From Ignavibacteria bacterium (GTDB lineage: Bacteria; Bacteroidota; Ignavibacteria; Ignavibacteriales; Ignavibacteriaceae), in assembly GCA_030684555.1 (NCBI GenBank), contig JAUXVN010000050.1, forward strand, positions 1-33,527: 33,527 nt of DNA, in the 5' to 3' direction. The notes beneath the pieces are model-generated. The model saw only the letters and a list, made by a program, of their open reading frames with translations, was not told the DNA's origin and did no database searches. The position numbers and the translations under genes are program-made. Shown in pieces: positions 16,289 through 25,041 of this stretch. Each line of letters begins with the position of its first letter. Position 1 is the stretch's first letter.

Positions 16289-17191
16289 ATGAAAATTATT
16301 TTCTTTGGAACACCCGATTTTGCTATTCCCTCATTAGATGCTATTCTGAAAAGTTCGCACGAAATTGTTGCAGTGGTTACTGCACCGGATAAAGAAAGAG
16401 GAAGAGGTCAAAAAGTCTCATTTACTCCTATCAAAGAATTTGCACTTAAGAACACATTAAAAGTTTTACAACCTGAAAAGTTGAATGACGAAATTTTCTT
16501 TTCCGAATTACTAAATCTAAATGCTGACTTATTTGTTATAGTTGCATTCAGAATATTACCCGAATCAATTTTTACAATGCCTAAATTCGGCTCTTTTAAT
16601 TTACATGGATCGCTTTTACCAAAATATCGAGGAGCCGCTCCAATTCAATGGGCATTATTAAATGGTGATAAAAAAACCGGTGTAACTACATTTAAACTTG
16701 AAAAAAAAGTTGATACTGGTAATGTTTACCTTTCAAAAGAAATTGAGATTGATGAGACTGATAACTTCAAAACTCTTCACGATAAACTTAGCATTTTAGG
16801 AAAAGAAGCTGTTATTGAAACAATAGATTTAATCGCTAATGATTATGTCCAATTATTTAAGCAAAATGATACACTTGCTTCACCTGCACCCAAAATAACG
16901 AAAGAACTTACACAAATAGATTGGTCTTTTCCGGTGGAACAAGTATTCAATAAAATAAGAGCATTTTCTCCTTTCCCTGGTGCATTTTTTATTCATGAGA
17001 ATAAACTATATAAAGTTTATTCATCTGCAAAAAGAACAGAACCCGAATTAAATGAAGGGGAATTCACCCAAAACAAATCACAGCTTTTTGCCGGTTGTAA
17101 AAATGGTACTCTTGAAATTCTTGAGATTCAACCCGAGGGAAAGCGAGTTATGAAAGCTGAAGAATTTGTAAGAGGTTATAAAATTTCTTAA
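16289..17191 (+). CDS. fmt: Methionyl-tRNA formyltransferase
   Basis: A 300-residue enzyme that formylates Met-tRNAfMet using 10-formyltetrahydrofolate. The N-terminus MKIIFFGTPDFAIPSLDAI and RGRGQKVSFTPIKEFA are typical, and the catalytic signature HGSLLPKYRGAAPIQWAL lies near residues 107-124, including the conserved Asn-His-Asp type active site (NLHGS, KKVDTGNV). The C-terminal OB-like domain begins around residue 205. The start codon directly abuts the def stop codon. The pair forms the formylation/deformylation cycle of translation initiation. Confidence 0.95.
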   Translation: MKIIFFGTPDFAIPSLDAILKSSHEIVAVVTAPDKERGRGQKVSFTPIKEFALKNTLKVLQPEKLNDEIFFSELLNLNADLFVIVAFRILPESIFTMPKFGSFNLHGSLLPKYRGAAPIQWALLNGDKKTGVTTFKLEKKVDTGNVYLSKEIEIDETDNFKTLHDKLSILGKEAVIETIDLIANDYVQLFKQNDTLASPAPKITKELTQIDWSFPVEQVFNKIRAFSPFPGAFFIHENKLYKVYSSAKRTEPELNEGEFTQNKSQLFAGCKNGTLEILEIQPEGKRVMKAEEFVRGYKIS

Positions 17192-17210
17192 TTAGATTTA
17201 GGATACTAAA

Positions 17211-18344
17211 ATGGGTTTTTCAACAGATGCAATTCATGCGGGTCAACAGCCTGATTTAACCACCGGAGCAGTAATCACACCTGTTTATTTGACTTCAACT
17301 TATGCTCAAGAAGAATTAGGTGTCCATAAAGGTTACGAATATGGAAGAACCCATAATCTAACTCGTTCATCACTTGAAAAAAATATTGCTGTATTGGAAA
17401 AAGGAAGAGCAGGAATTGCTTTCTCTTCAGGCATTGCTGCAATACATTCTTTAATGGGACTTGTCAAATCGGGGGATCATGTAATTGTAACAGATAGTGT
17501 TTATGGAGGCACTTATAGATTATTTGAAATGATTATGACTCAGTACGGTATAGAATTTTCATGGGTTGATACGCGGGACATTAAAAATCTAGAAAAAGCA
17601 ATTAAATCGAATACTAAACTTGTTTACACTGAAACTCCAACAAATCCGATGCTTACGATAACCGATTTATCGGAAGTTGCTTCAGTTTGTAAAAAGAACA
17701 ATTTAATAAGTGTTGTTGATAATACTTTTATGAGTCCTTACTTTCAGAATCCCCTTAACTTCGGAATTGATATTGTTGTTCACAGTTCAACAAAATATTT
17801 AAATGGCCATAGTGATATTATAGGCGGAATTGTTGTGACCAATAATGAACAAATTGATAGAAAACTGAGATATACACAAAACTCACTTGGTGCTGTTCCC
17901 TCACCTTTTGATTGCTGGCTCACACTAAGGTCGACAAAAACTTTAGCAGTTCGAATGGAACGACATGAGTTTAACGCAAAAAAAATTGCTTCTTTTCTTG
18001 AACAGCATAGGGCTGTGAAATCGGTTATCTATCCCGGACTTTCTTCTCATCCACAACATGAATTGGCAAAGAAACAAATGAGAGGATTTGGTGGTATTGT
18101 CTCTTTTAAGGTAGAGAACTTTGAATTAGTAAAATCATTCATGAAAAAAGTTAAAGTATTCACTTTAGCCGAGAGTTTAGGCGGAGTTGAGAGCCTTGTT
18201 TGCCATCCAGTTACGATGACACATGAATCTGTCCCGAAAGAAAAAAGAGAAAGTTTTGGACTTACAGACAATCTAATAAGGTTATCTGTTGGTCTTGAAG
18301 ATATCGAAGATTTAATTGAAGATATTAATAGTGCACTAAAATAA
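17211..18344 (+). CDS. Cystathionine gamma-synthase / gamma-lyase type PLP enzyme
   Basis: A 377-residue enzyme of the Cys/Met-metabolism PLP family. The PLP lysine is Lys195 in HSSTKYLNGHSD. Other landmarks are YGRTHNLTR (phosphate and neighbouring-subunit contact), SSGIAAIHSL and SLGGVESLVCHP. The glutamate in GGVES favours a gamma-synthase or gamma-lyase over a beta-lyase, based on what is known for the family. Likely reactions are synthesis of cystathionine from an activated homoserine or its cleavage to cysteine; the sequence alone does not decide. It follows fmt after 19 bases and is followed by a second member of the same family. Confidence 0.85.
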   Translation: MGFSTDAIHAGQQPDLTTGAVITPVYLTSTYAQEELGVHKGYEYGRTHNLTRSSLEKNIAVLEKGRAGIAFSSGIAAIHSLMGLVKSGDHVIVTDSVYGGTYRLFEMIMTQYGIEFSWVDTRDIKNLEKAIKSNTKLVYTETPTNPMLTITDLSEVASVCKKNNLISVVDNTFMSPYFQNPLNFGIDIVVHSSTKYLNGHSDIIGGIVVTNNEQIDRKLRYTQNSLGAVPSPFDCWLTLRSTKTLAVRMERHEFNAKKIASFLEQHRAVKSVIYPGLSSHPQHELAKKQMRGFGGIVSFKVENFELVKSFMKKVKVFTLAESLGGVESLVCHPVTMTHESVPKEKRESFGLTDNLIRLSVGLEDIEDLIEDINSALK

Positions 18345-18393
18345 AATCTTCTTTTACTGCTCGTTTTTTTCTGCTTATGAGATTAATAATCAT

Positions 18394-18401
18394 TAATTTT
18401 G
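18394..18401 (+). promoter_or_regulatory. Candidate Bacteroidota-type -7 element upstream of the methionine gamma-lyase-like gene
   Basis: TAATTTTG matches TAnnTTTG and lies 32 bases before the ATG at 18434. The -33 region has TTTC rather than TTTG at the right distance, so this is a moderate candidate. The gene has a good GGGGGA ribosome-binding site at 18426-18430. Confidence 0.35.
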
Positions 18402-18433
18402 TAATTATTAATTAAACACAATTCGGGGGAATT

Positions 18434-19762
18434 ATGTCGCAAACAAAAAATGAATATTTAGAATCTCAAAATATTGATGATTCTAAATATTCAATGGAAA
18501 CGCACTTAATCTATGGAAAAAATGTTTCCAAGAAATGGGATTATTCACATCACGTTGTTCCACCTGTTACTAATTCTGTAATATTCCGGCTTGATTCTGT
18601 TGAACGAGGTGCGGAAGGATTTGCTGAATTTGCTAACCTTGACCCACTTAACGAAGATTCAAAACCAATCTATATTTATGACAGACTTGGTGAGCCAAAT
18701 AAAGATTTACTTGAAGAAAATCTTTCTTATGTTGAAAAAGGGGAAACCGCTGTAACTTTCGCTACAGGAATGGGAGCTATTTCTGGAATTCTTTGTGTGC
18801 TAACTAAATCCGGCAATGAAATAATTTCGCACAAAACATTATACGGTTGCACTCTTTCTTTACTCAATAATTGGTATCCGCGGTATAACATTAAAAATAT
18901 TGCAGTTGACCTGAAAAATGTAAATTCTATAGATGAAGTAGTAACAGAACAAACACGAGTTATCTATTTTGAAACACCATCAAACCCGAACCTTGATATT
19001 ATTGATCTCGATGCAATAAGAAAAAAAGTTGATTTTCTAAACATAGACCGCAATGAGGAAAAGAAAATATATATTGTTGTCGATAATACTTTTGCAACTC
19101 CTTATTGTCAGAGACCGATTGAGTTTGGAGCTGATTTTGTTGTTCACTCTTTAACAAAAGGAATTGGTGGTTTTGGAACTGATATGGGTGGAGTAGTTAT
19201 CGGACCAAAAAGATTCAGAGATTTACTACTAATAGTCAGAAAAGATTTTGGAGCTGTACTAAATACAAAATCAGCATGGACAATTTTAACGTACGGATTA
19301 CCAACTTTACATCTTCGTATTTCAAGACAAATGAAGAATGCACAAAAAATCGCTGAATATTTAGAAGCCCATCCAAAAGTTGATCACGTTAATTATCCAG
19401 GACTTCCTTCATCAGAAAATTATGAAATTGCCAAAAAGCAAATGACTGATTTTGATGGCAATTTTGCTCCAGGCAGTCTAATTTATTTTGCATTAAAAGG
19501 AGATGATGCAAAACAAGTTCGTGAAAATGGAAGAATATTAATGAATTATGCAGCTAAAAATGCTTACACGATGACACTAGCAGTCAGCTTAGGACACACT
19601 CGAACGCTTATAGAACATCCCGCGTCCATGACACATTCGGTAATACCGGCGGACAAACTTCTCGAGTATGGAATTGATCCAGGTGGAATTCGTATTGCAG
19701 TCGGACTTGAAAATATTGACGATCTGCTTTTTGATTTGGAGAAATGTTTGGAAATAATTTAA
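18434..19762 (+). CDS. Methionine gamma-lyase-like PLP enzyme
   Basis: A 442-residue member of the Cys/Met-metabolism PLP family. PLP lysine is Lys242 in HSLTKGIGGFG. Cys139 in TLYGCTLSLL corresponds to the YGCT cysteine that marks methionine gamma-lyase; gamma-synthases usually have another residue there. The C-terminal SLGHTRTLIEHPASMTHS and GGIRIAVGLE also fit that branch. Methionine gamma-lyase splits methionine into methanethiol, ammonia and 2-oxobutyrate. The protein is longer than typical enzymes (about 400 residues), with an extended N-terminus and an insertion near DPLNEDSKP. An O-acetylhomoserine sulfhydrylase-type activity is the main alternative. Confidence 0.65.
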   Translation: MSQTKNEYLESQNIDDSKYSMETHLIYGKNVSKKWDYSHHVVPPVTNSVIFRLDSVERGAEGFAEFANLDPLNEDSKPIYIYDRLGEPNKDLLEENLSYVEKGETAVTFATGMGAISGILCVLTKSGNEIISHKTLYGCTLSLLNNWYPRYNIKNIAVDLKNVNSIDEVVTEQTRVIYFETPSNPNLDIIDLDAIRKKVDFLNIDRNEEKKIYIVVDNTFATPYCQRPIEFGADFVVHSLTKGIGGFGTDMGGVVIGPKRFRDLLLIVRKDFGAVLNTKSAWTILTYGLPTLHLRISRQMKNAQKIAEYLEAHPKVDHVNYPGLPSSENYEIAKKQMTDFDGNFAPGSLIYFALKGDDAKQVRENGRILMNYAAKNAYTMTLAVSLGHTRTLIEHPASMTHSVIPADKLLEYGIDPGGIRIAVGLENIDDLLFDLEKCLEII

Positions 19763-19794
19763 AATCATAAATCGAAATTAAAGTAGGAAATAAA

Positions 19795-21519
19795 ATGAAA
19801 AAATTACCACCGTTGGTTAAAGTTGATTATATCTCGTCAATTCAAGACATGATAATTCAATCAGAAAAAAAATATTCAAACAAAATTGCTCTCGAAGATT
19901 TGACAAACACACCTCTATCAGCCTTGACATATACCGAATTGTTAAATAATATTTTACGATTCGGAAATGGTTTGAAAAACCTCGGAATTCCCGAAAGAAC
20001 TCATATTGCTTTAATAGGCGAAAATCGTGTTCAATGGGGATTAGCATATTTGACGCTTCTTTCTTTTAATTATGTGGTTGTTCCTATTGACAAAAATTTA
20101 AGTCCGAATGAAATATTAAATATTATTCATGAATCTGATGCTGAAGCAATCATTTTGTCTGAGTCATATGAATCATTGATTAGAGATGAAATATCAGTAT
20201 TAAAGAAAATTAAACATTGTATAAGTATGGATGTTCGTGAAAAAAATGATATGTTTTATTCAATGACAGAAATGATAAGAAAGGCTGAAAAACTTTCTAT
20301 TGATAACCTTCCTCAGATAAATCCAAATGAAGTTGCAGAAATTATTTTTACTTCCGGTTCTTTAGGAAGAGCAAAGGGAGTTATGCTGAATCAACAAAAT
20401 CTAGCATCAAATCTGATGGGGATGAGACAGATTATTCTGATTAAACCTGAAGATAGATTTCTATCAGTTTTGCCAATTCATCACACTTACGAATGTACGT
20501 GTGGGTTTTTATGTCCGTTATACAGCGGCGCTTCTGTACATTATGCACGTTCATTAAAAACTGTAGTTGAAGATTTGCAAAAGGTTAGTGCTACAATTTT
20601 ACTTGCTGTTCCGTTATTATATGATAAAATGTTCAAAAGAATTTATAAAACTATTAATGATGATAAAGTTAAATCGAAAATTATTAAACCCCTCATAAAA
20701 GTAACTGATGTACTTGAAAAAGTTGGATGGAAAGATTCAAAGAAAAAAATATTTACCGAGATTCATAAAAAATTTGGTGGTTCAGTTCGATTATTTATTG
20801 CAGGCGGAGCCGCTCCTGATCCTAAAGTTGCAAAAGGTCTTGGTGAATTTGGATTCACATTTATTCAAGGTTACGGTTTAACAGAAACATCTCCAATTTT
20901 GACTCTTAATCCAATTGAATTTTTCAAAGATGATGCTGCCGGAATTCCTTTACCCGGAATCGAAATTAAAATTCATGATAAGGATTCAGACGGAATTGGG
21001 GAAGTCTATGCAAAAGGAAAAAGCGTTATGCTGGGTTATTATAAAAATCAACAAATGACCGACCAGAATTTTGATGGTGAATGGTTCAAAACCGGAGATT
21101 TGGGTTATATTGATACTGACGGTTTTTTACATATTAGCGGTAGAAAAAAGAATGTTATTATAGCTAACAATGGCAAAAATGTTTTTCCTGAAGAAATCGA
21201 GGATATTCTTAATAGAAGTCCATTTGTTATGGAATCACTTGTGTATGGTATGCAAGATAGTAAACATGATGAAATTATTGCTGCTCAAATTGTAATTGAT
21301 TCAGAGGCATTTATTGAATATGCAAATAAACTTAATCAACAGATAACGGAAGAACTGATCCAGCAGACAATCGCAAAGGTTATTAAAGAAACTAATAGTC
21401 AGCTTACTTCTTTTAAGCAGATTAAAAAGTTTGTAGTAAGACAAAAAGAATTTGAAAAAACGACAACGCAAAAGATCAAAAGATATTTAGTTAACAATGA
21501 TCAATTAGTTGAAAATTAA
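19795..21519 (+). CDS. Long-chain acyl-CoA synthetase-like AMP-binding ligase
   Basis: A 574-residue AMP-forming ligase of the long-chain fatty acyl-CoA synthetase type. It has the AMP-binding P-loop IIFTSGSLGRAKGVML, IHHTYECTCGF, GYGLTETSPIL, WFKTGDLGYIDTDGFL and the hinge GRKKNVIIANNGKNVFPEEIEDIL, which is characteristic of the long-chain branch. The P-loop reads TSGSLGRAKG instead of the usual TSGTTGxPKG, with both central threonines and the proline changed; the lysine is kept. It lies 32 bases after the methionine gamma-lyase-like gene and 60 bases before ald, so a shared transcript is likely. Expected product: acyl-CoA from a medium or long fatty acid. Confidence 0.8.
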   Translation: MKKLPPLVKVDYISSIQDMIIQSEKKYSNKIALEDLTNTPLSALTYTELLNNILRFGNGLKNLGIPERTHIALIGENRVQWGLAYLTLLSFNYVVVPIDKNLSPNEILNIIHESDAEAIILSESYESLIRDEISVLKKIKHCISMDVREKNDMFYSMTEMIRKAEKLSIDNLPQINPNEVAEIIFTSGSLGRAKGVMLNQQNLASNLMGMRQIILIKPEDRFLSVLPIHHTYECTCGFLCPLYSGASVHYARSLKTVVEDLQKVSATILLAVPLLYDKMFKRIYKTINDDKVKSKIIKPLIKVTDVLEKVGWKDSKKKIFTEIHKKFGGSVRLFIAGGAAPDPKVAKGLGEFGFTFIQGYGLTETSPILTLNPIEFFKDDAAGIPLPGIEIKIHDKDSDGIGEVYAKGKSVMLGYYKNQQMTDQNFDGEWFKTGDLGYIDTDGFLHISGRKKNVIIANNGKNVFPEEIEDILNRSPFVMESLVYGMQDSKHDEIIAAQIVIDSEAFIEYANKLNQQITEELIQQTIAKVIKETNSQLTSFKQIKKFVVRQKEFEKTTTQKIKRYLVNNDQLVEN

Positions 21520-21527
21520 TAAAAAAT

Positions 21528-21542
21528 ACTGCTTATTGCAGT
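21528..21542. repeat. Short hairpin between the acyl-CoA synthetase and alanine dehydrogenase genes
   Basis: ACTGC at 21528-21532 and GCAGT at 21538-21542 form a perfect 5-bp stem with loop TTATT. There is no T-run after it, so it is not a convincing terminator; it may affect mRNA stability. Confidence 0.3.
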
Positions 21543-21579
21543 CAGTCAGAATATTTAATAATTAAAAATTCGGGATATT

Positions 21580-22701
21580 ATGAGAATAGGAATTCCAAAA
21601 GAATCAAAATTTGAAGAACGCCGTGTGGCTGTTGCTCCAGCAGGAGTTGATTCATTAATAAGAGCCGGACATACAGTTTACATTCAAAGTGGTGCAGGCG
21701 AAGGGAGTCACTTCACGGATGACGAATATAAAAATCTTGGAGCTATCATTGTATATAGTACAGCAGAAGTATTCCAAAGATCAGAATGCGTTATCAAAGT
21801 AGCGAGGATTACTGAAGAAGAAAGTGAATATCTTCAAGAGAATCAAATAGTATTTTCATTCCTTCTACTTTCGATAGGTGAAAAGAAAATCCTTGATGCT
21901 TTAATTGCAAAAAAAGTTACAGCTATAAGTTATGAGTTAATTGAAAATGAAACAGGTTTACCAGTGCTTCAAGCTATGAGTGAAATCGCTGGACAACTTG
22001 CCATTCAAGTTGCTGAAGGACTTCTCGAAAGTAATCATCCTGTAAGTCGGGGTATTTTATTAGGCGGGATTCCGGGAGTTGCACCGGCAGCAGTTGTAAT
22101 AATAGGAGCAGGAGTTGTAGGAACAGTCGCAGCTAAAACGGCACTCGGAAGAGGTGCTCAGGTGATTGTACTTGATAAAGATCTAAATCGTTTAAGAAAA
22201 ATTGATGAGACATTTGACCGCAAAATTACCACTGTTGTTGCTAATCCTTATACAATTACACGAGGTGTTAAATTTGCTGATATCCTAATTGGTGCTGTTT
22301 TAATCAAAGGTGAAAAAACACCACACATTGTTACTGAAGAGATGGTTAAAACTATGAAAAAGGGAGCAGTAATTGTTGATGTTTCAATTGATCAAGGCGG
22401 ATGTATTGAAACAAGCCGCCCAACCACTATCTCTGATCCAACATTTGTAACACATAATGTTATTCATTATTGTGTTCCAAATATGCCTTCTTTGGTTTCA
22501 AGAACGGCAAGTTACGGATTAACAAATTCAGCTCTTCAATATATTCATAGTGTTGCAGATGATGGATTAGCTAATGCAATTTCTGAGTTTCCAGGGCTTC
22601 AAAAAGGGGTCTGTACATATAATGGTTTTTGCTCGAATGAAATTCTTGCAGATACTTTCGATGTAGAGTACAGACGTATACATTTTTTTTCAACTAATTA
22701 A
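21580..22701 (+). CDS. ald: Alanine dehydrogenase-like protein (AlaDH/PNT family)
   Basis: A 373-residue member of the alanine dehydrogenase / transhydrogenase alpha family. N-terminal domain: GIPKESKFEERRVAVAP and Lys73 in VIKVAR. NAD domain: VVIIGAGVVGTVAAKTALGRGAQVIVLDKD (Rossmann GxGxxG). Also VDVSIDQGG and PNMPSLVSRTASYGLTN, all as in AlaDH. Alanine dehydrogenase interconverts alanine and pyruvate with NAD. The position equivalent to catalytic His96 of the Mycobacterium enzyme, in the motif normally written YLHLA, reads FLLLS with Leu96. This could mean altered activity or substrate, so the reaction is less certain than the family. It lies between an acyl-CoA ligase and a CoA-transferase. 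Confidence 0.8.
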   Translation: MRIGIPKESKFEERRVAVAPAGVDSLIRAGHTVYIQSGAGEGSHFTDDEYKNLGAIIVYSTAEVFQRSECVIKVARITEEESEYLQENQIVFSFLLLSIGEKKILDALIAKKVTAISYELIENETGLPVLQAMSEIAGQLAIQVAEGLLESNHPVSRGILLGGIPGVAPAAVVIIGAGVVGTVAAKTALGRGAQVIVLDKDLNRLRKIDETFDRKITTVVANPYTITRGVKFADILIGAVLIKGEKTPHIVTEEMVKTMKKGAVIVDVSIDQGGCIETSRPTTISDPTFVTHNVIHYCVPNMPSLVSRTASYGLTNSALQYIHSVADDGLANAISEFPGLQKGVCTYNGFCSNEILADTFDVEYRRIHFFSTN

Positions 22702-22712
22702 TTGAGTTAAAT

Positions 22713-24059
22713 ATGGTTACTGAATTATCAAATAAAGTAAATTATTCCGCTTCAATATTAAAAAACTACCGCTCAAAAGTAGTTACACCTGAAGAAGCGG
22801 TTAGTGTTGTTAAATCAAATGATAAAATAGTCGTTCATTCAAATTGTGCTATTCCATTTAGATTAATCGAAGCACTTGTAAAAAGAAATGACCTGGAGAA
22901 TATTGAACTGATTCATGCTCTTTCGGTAGGAACTCTTCCTTATTTGCATCCAGGATATGAAGGAAAATTTAGACATCTCGCTACATTTATGGGAGGTGAA
23001 GCTAGAAAAGCATTCGCCGATGGTAGAGCTGATTATGTTCCTGTCTATCTATATGAAGTTCCGCTTCTTTTTTCAAGAGGAATTATTAAACCGAACGTTG
23101 CATTCGTTCATCTTTCACCTCCTGATGAGCATGGATTTTGTAGTTATGGAGTGGAAGTAGGAATTACAAAAACAGCTGCAGAAAAGGCAGATATTATTAT
23201 TGCTCAAATAAATCCAAATATGCCGCGCGTACTTGGTGATTGTTTTATTCACATTAATAGAATTAATTATATAATTGAAACTGATGACTTAGTTTCAGAA
23301 CTTCCTCAAAGTGAAAAAATCCTATCTCCTGAAATGGAAGAAGTATATTCAAAAATTGGTGAACATATTGCAAATCTAATTGAAGATGGTTCTACATTAC
23401 AAATGGGAATTGGCGTAATTCCAGATAATGTTTTAAAATTCTTATACACAAAAAAAGATTTGGGCATTCACTCAGAAATGTTTTCTGATGGAATAATCGA
23501 ACTTGTTGAGAGAGGCATTATCACCAACAGTAAAAAAAGATTACATCAGGGTAAAATAATTGCGGGATTTGTCCTCGGAACTCAAAGATTATATAGCTTT
23601 ATTAATAACAATCCTTTAATTGAATTTCATCCTCAAGAATATGTCAACGATCCTTTTATTATTGCTCAAAATTATAAAATGACAGCAATTAATTCTGCCA
23701 TTGAAGTTGATATAACTGGTCAAGTTTGTTCTGATTCAATTGGACCCAGAATTTACAGTGGTTTTGGTGGACAGGTTGATTTTATTCGTGGAGCATCTCG
23801 TTCTGAAGGTGGAAAACCGATCATTGCACTTCCATCCACAACTAAAGATTTTAGCACTTCACGAATAGTACCATTCTTAAAGCAGGCTGCCGGTGTCGTA
23901 ACAAACAGAGCAGATGTACATTATGTTGTTACAGAATATGGTGCCGTCCAATTACATGGACAAAGTATCAGAAATAGAATTAAAGCATTGATAAGTATTG
24001 CTCATCCCAAATTTAAAGATGAACTCGAATTTTATGCTAAGAAACAAAATTACTTATAA
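22713..24059 (+). CDS. Acetyl-CoA hydrolase/transferase family CoA-transferase (4-hydroxybutyrate CoA-transferase-like)
   Basis: A 448-residue class I CoA-transferase. The catalytic glutamate is probably Glu255 in GIHSEMFSDG, the signature seen in 4-hydroxybutyrate/acetate CoA-transferases. Other motifs: LHPGYEGKFRH, HLSPPDEHGFCSYG, GIGVIPDNVL and GFGGQVDFIRGASRS. These enzymes move CoA between acetyl-CoA and another short carboxylic acid. With alanine dehydrogenase and a methionine gamma-lyase type enzyme nearby, a role in amino-acid breakdown to short-chain acids is plausible (inference). It starts 11 bases after ald and ends 3 bases before the phosphoesterase gene. Confidence 0.85.
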   Translation: MVTELSNKVNYSASILKNYRSKVVTPEEAVSVVKSNDKIVVHSNCAIPFRLIEALVKRNDLENIELIHALSVGTLPYLHPGYEGKFRHLATFMGGEARKAFADGRADYVPVYLYEVPLLFSRGIIKPNVAFVHLSPPDEHGFCSYGVEVGITKTAAEKADIIIAQINPNMPRVLGDCFIHINRINYIIETDDLVSELPQSEKILSPEMEEVYSKIGEHIANLIEDGSTLQMGIGVIPDNVLKFLYTKKDLGIHSEMFSDGIIELVERGIITNSKKRLHQGKIIAGFVLGTQRLYSFINNNPLIEFHPQEYVNDPFIIAQNYKMTAINSAIEVDITGQVCSDSIGPRIYSGFGGQVDFIRGASRSEGGKPIIALPSTTKDFSTSRIVPFLKQAAGVVTNRADVHYVVTEYGAVQLHGQSIRNRIKALISIAHPKFKDELEFYAKKQNYL

Positions 24060-24062
24060 AAG

Positions 24063-24752
24063 ATGTATGCTGTAATTGGCGATGTACATGGTTGTTTTCA
24101 TACACTTGTCGGTTTAGTTGCTGATATTAGAGATACATATGGCGACATGGCAATTTATTCGGTTGGTGATTTAGGTGACCGGGGTAGATATACCCCGGAA
24201 GTCTTTAATCTCTTTGATGGCGAAGGAATAAAGTTTGTGAAAGGGAATCATGATGTTATGTTTTATTACGGTGTAACCGAACCATCAAATCCGATTTCTC
24301 TCCCGTGGATTTACAATGGTAATGAAGCGACAATAGAGGCATATAAACTACAAAGTCATCTGCTTACAAAGCATTTGAAAATGATTGAAGATGCTCCATA
24401 TTTCTTTCTATTAGAAGATGCACTTATTTCACACGCCGGAATTTCAGAAAAATATGCCCACAAGATATTTACGAACAAGATAATTGATATTCAAAAACTA
24501 AGGAATTTTGCCGAAAAATATTTTGATGACGAATCAGGTATGCTTTGGAATAGAGGACTACTTGCAAATGTGGGGAAGCTACAGATAGTTGGACATTGCA
24601 GATATAATGAAGTTGTTTATAAAGAAAATAATAATTCTCTTTATATCGACACCTCTGTTTACATGGCAAATAAACTAAGTGCCGTAATTATTGAGGAGGG
24701 TAGATTAATCAAAATTCTATCTACACCTACTTTTATTGATGACTTAGTTTAG
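24063..24752 (+). CDS. Calcineurin-like metallophosphoesterase (ApaH / protein phosphatase type)
   Basis: A 229-residue phosphoesterase with the complete PPP-family metal-site series: GDVHGC at residues 6-11, GDLGDRG, GNHDVM and SHAGIS. This matches the small bacterial group that includes diadenosine tetraphosphatase-like and PP1/PP2A-like protein phosphatases. Whether it acts on nucleotides or phosphoproteins cannot be decided by eye. It is the last gene of the run beginning at 17211, with only 3 bases after the CoA-transferase stop. Confidence 0.85.
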   Translation: MYAVIGDVHGCFHTLVGLVADIRDTYGDMAIYSVGDLGDRGRYTPEVFNLFDGEGIKFVKGNHDVMFYYGVTEPSNPISLPWIYNGNEATIEAYKLQSHLLTKHLKMIEDAPYFFLLEDALISHAGISEKYAHKIFTNKIIDIQKLRNFAEKYFDDESGMLWNRGLLANVGKLQIVGHCRYNEVVYKENNNSLYIDTSVYMANKLSAVIIEEGRLIKILSTPTFIDDLV

Positions 24753-24895
24753 ATGCTGATTGACTATTCCAAATGAGAACTCATGTCAAAAAAATTACCT
24801 AACATTAGAATAAAAAGTTTTGTTATTTTCTCACTGTTATTTTAATAATTACTTAAAAACACATTTATATATTTTATACTTAAATCATAAAATGT

Positions 24896-24945
24896 TTTCA
24901 ACTTTTATATTGAATTACTTATATTTCGCAGTTAAAAAAAAGGAG
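24896..24945 (+). promoter_or_regulatory. Near-consensus promoter and SD-like site upstream of sprA
   Basis: TTTC at 24896-24899 and TATATTTC at 24920-24927 are spaced 20 bases apart and each differs from the Bacteroidota consensus (TTTG, TAnnTTTG) only at the last base. An AGGAG follows at 24941-24945. No ATG, GTG or TTG lies at a normal distance in the sprA frame, only an ATT at 24958. The 24753-25041 gap otherwise holds one 20-codon frame at 24783-24845 (MSKKLPNIRIKSFVIFSLLF) that I do not call as a gene. Confidence 0.35.
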
Positions 24946-25041
24946 TCTTTATAGAATATTTTTACAACATTAAGCGATTATAAAATAAGTTCAACAGGGT
25001 CTTCTATCAAACGTAACAACTTATCTATTGTAGATAGTATT

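Noticed and set aside
17192-18433. SAM riboswitch ahead of the Cys/Met enzymes
   Set aside because: The gaps (19 and 89 bases) are too short for, or do not show, the known SAM riboswitch cores.
24063-24752. Dedicated signalling phosphatase for the SprA system
   Set aside because: It is near sprA, but it follows the CoA-transferase by 3 bases and is separated from sprA by 289 bases with a candidate promoter, so proximity is not evidence of a link.
24783-24845. 20-codon frame MSKKLPNIRIKSFVIFSLLF upstream of sprA
   Set aside because: Short, hydrophobic and AT-rich, with no clear ribosome-binding site. It could be a leader peptide or a remnant, but nothing supports it beyond chance.
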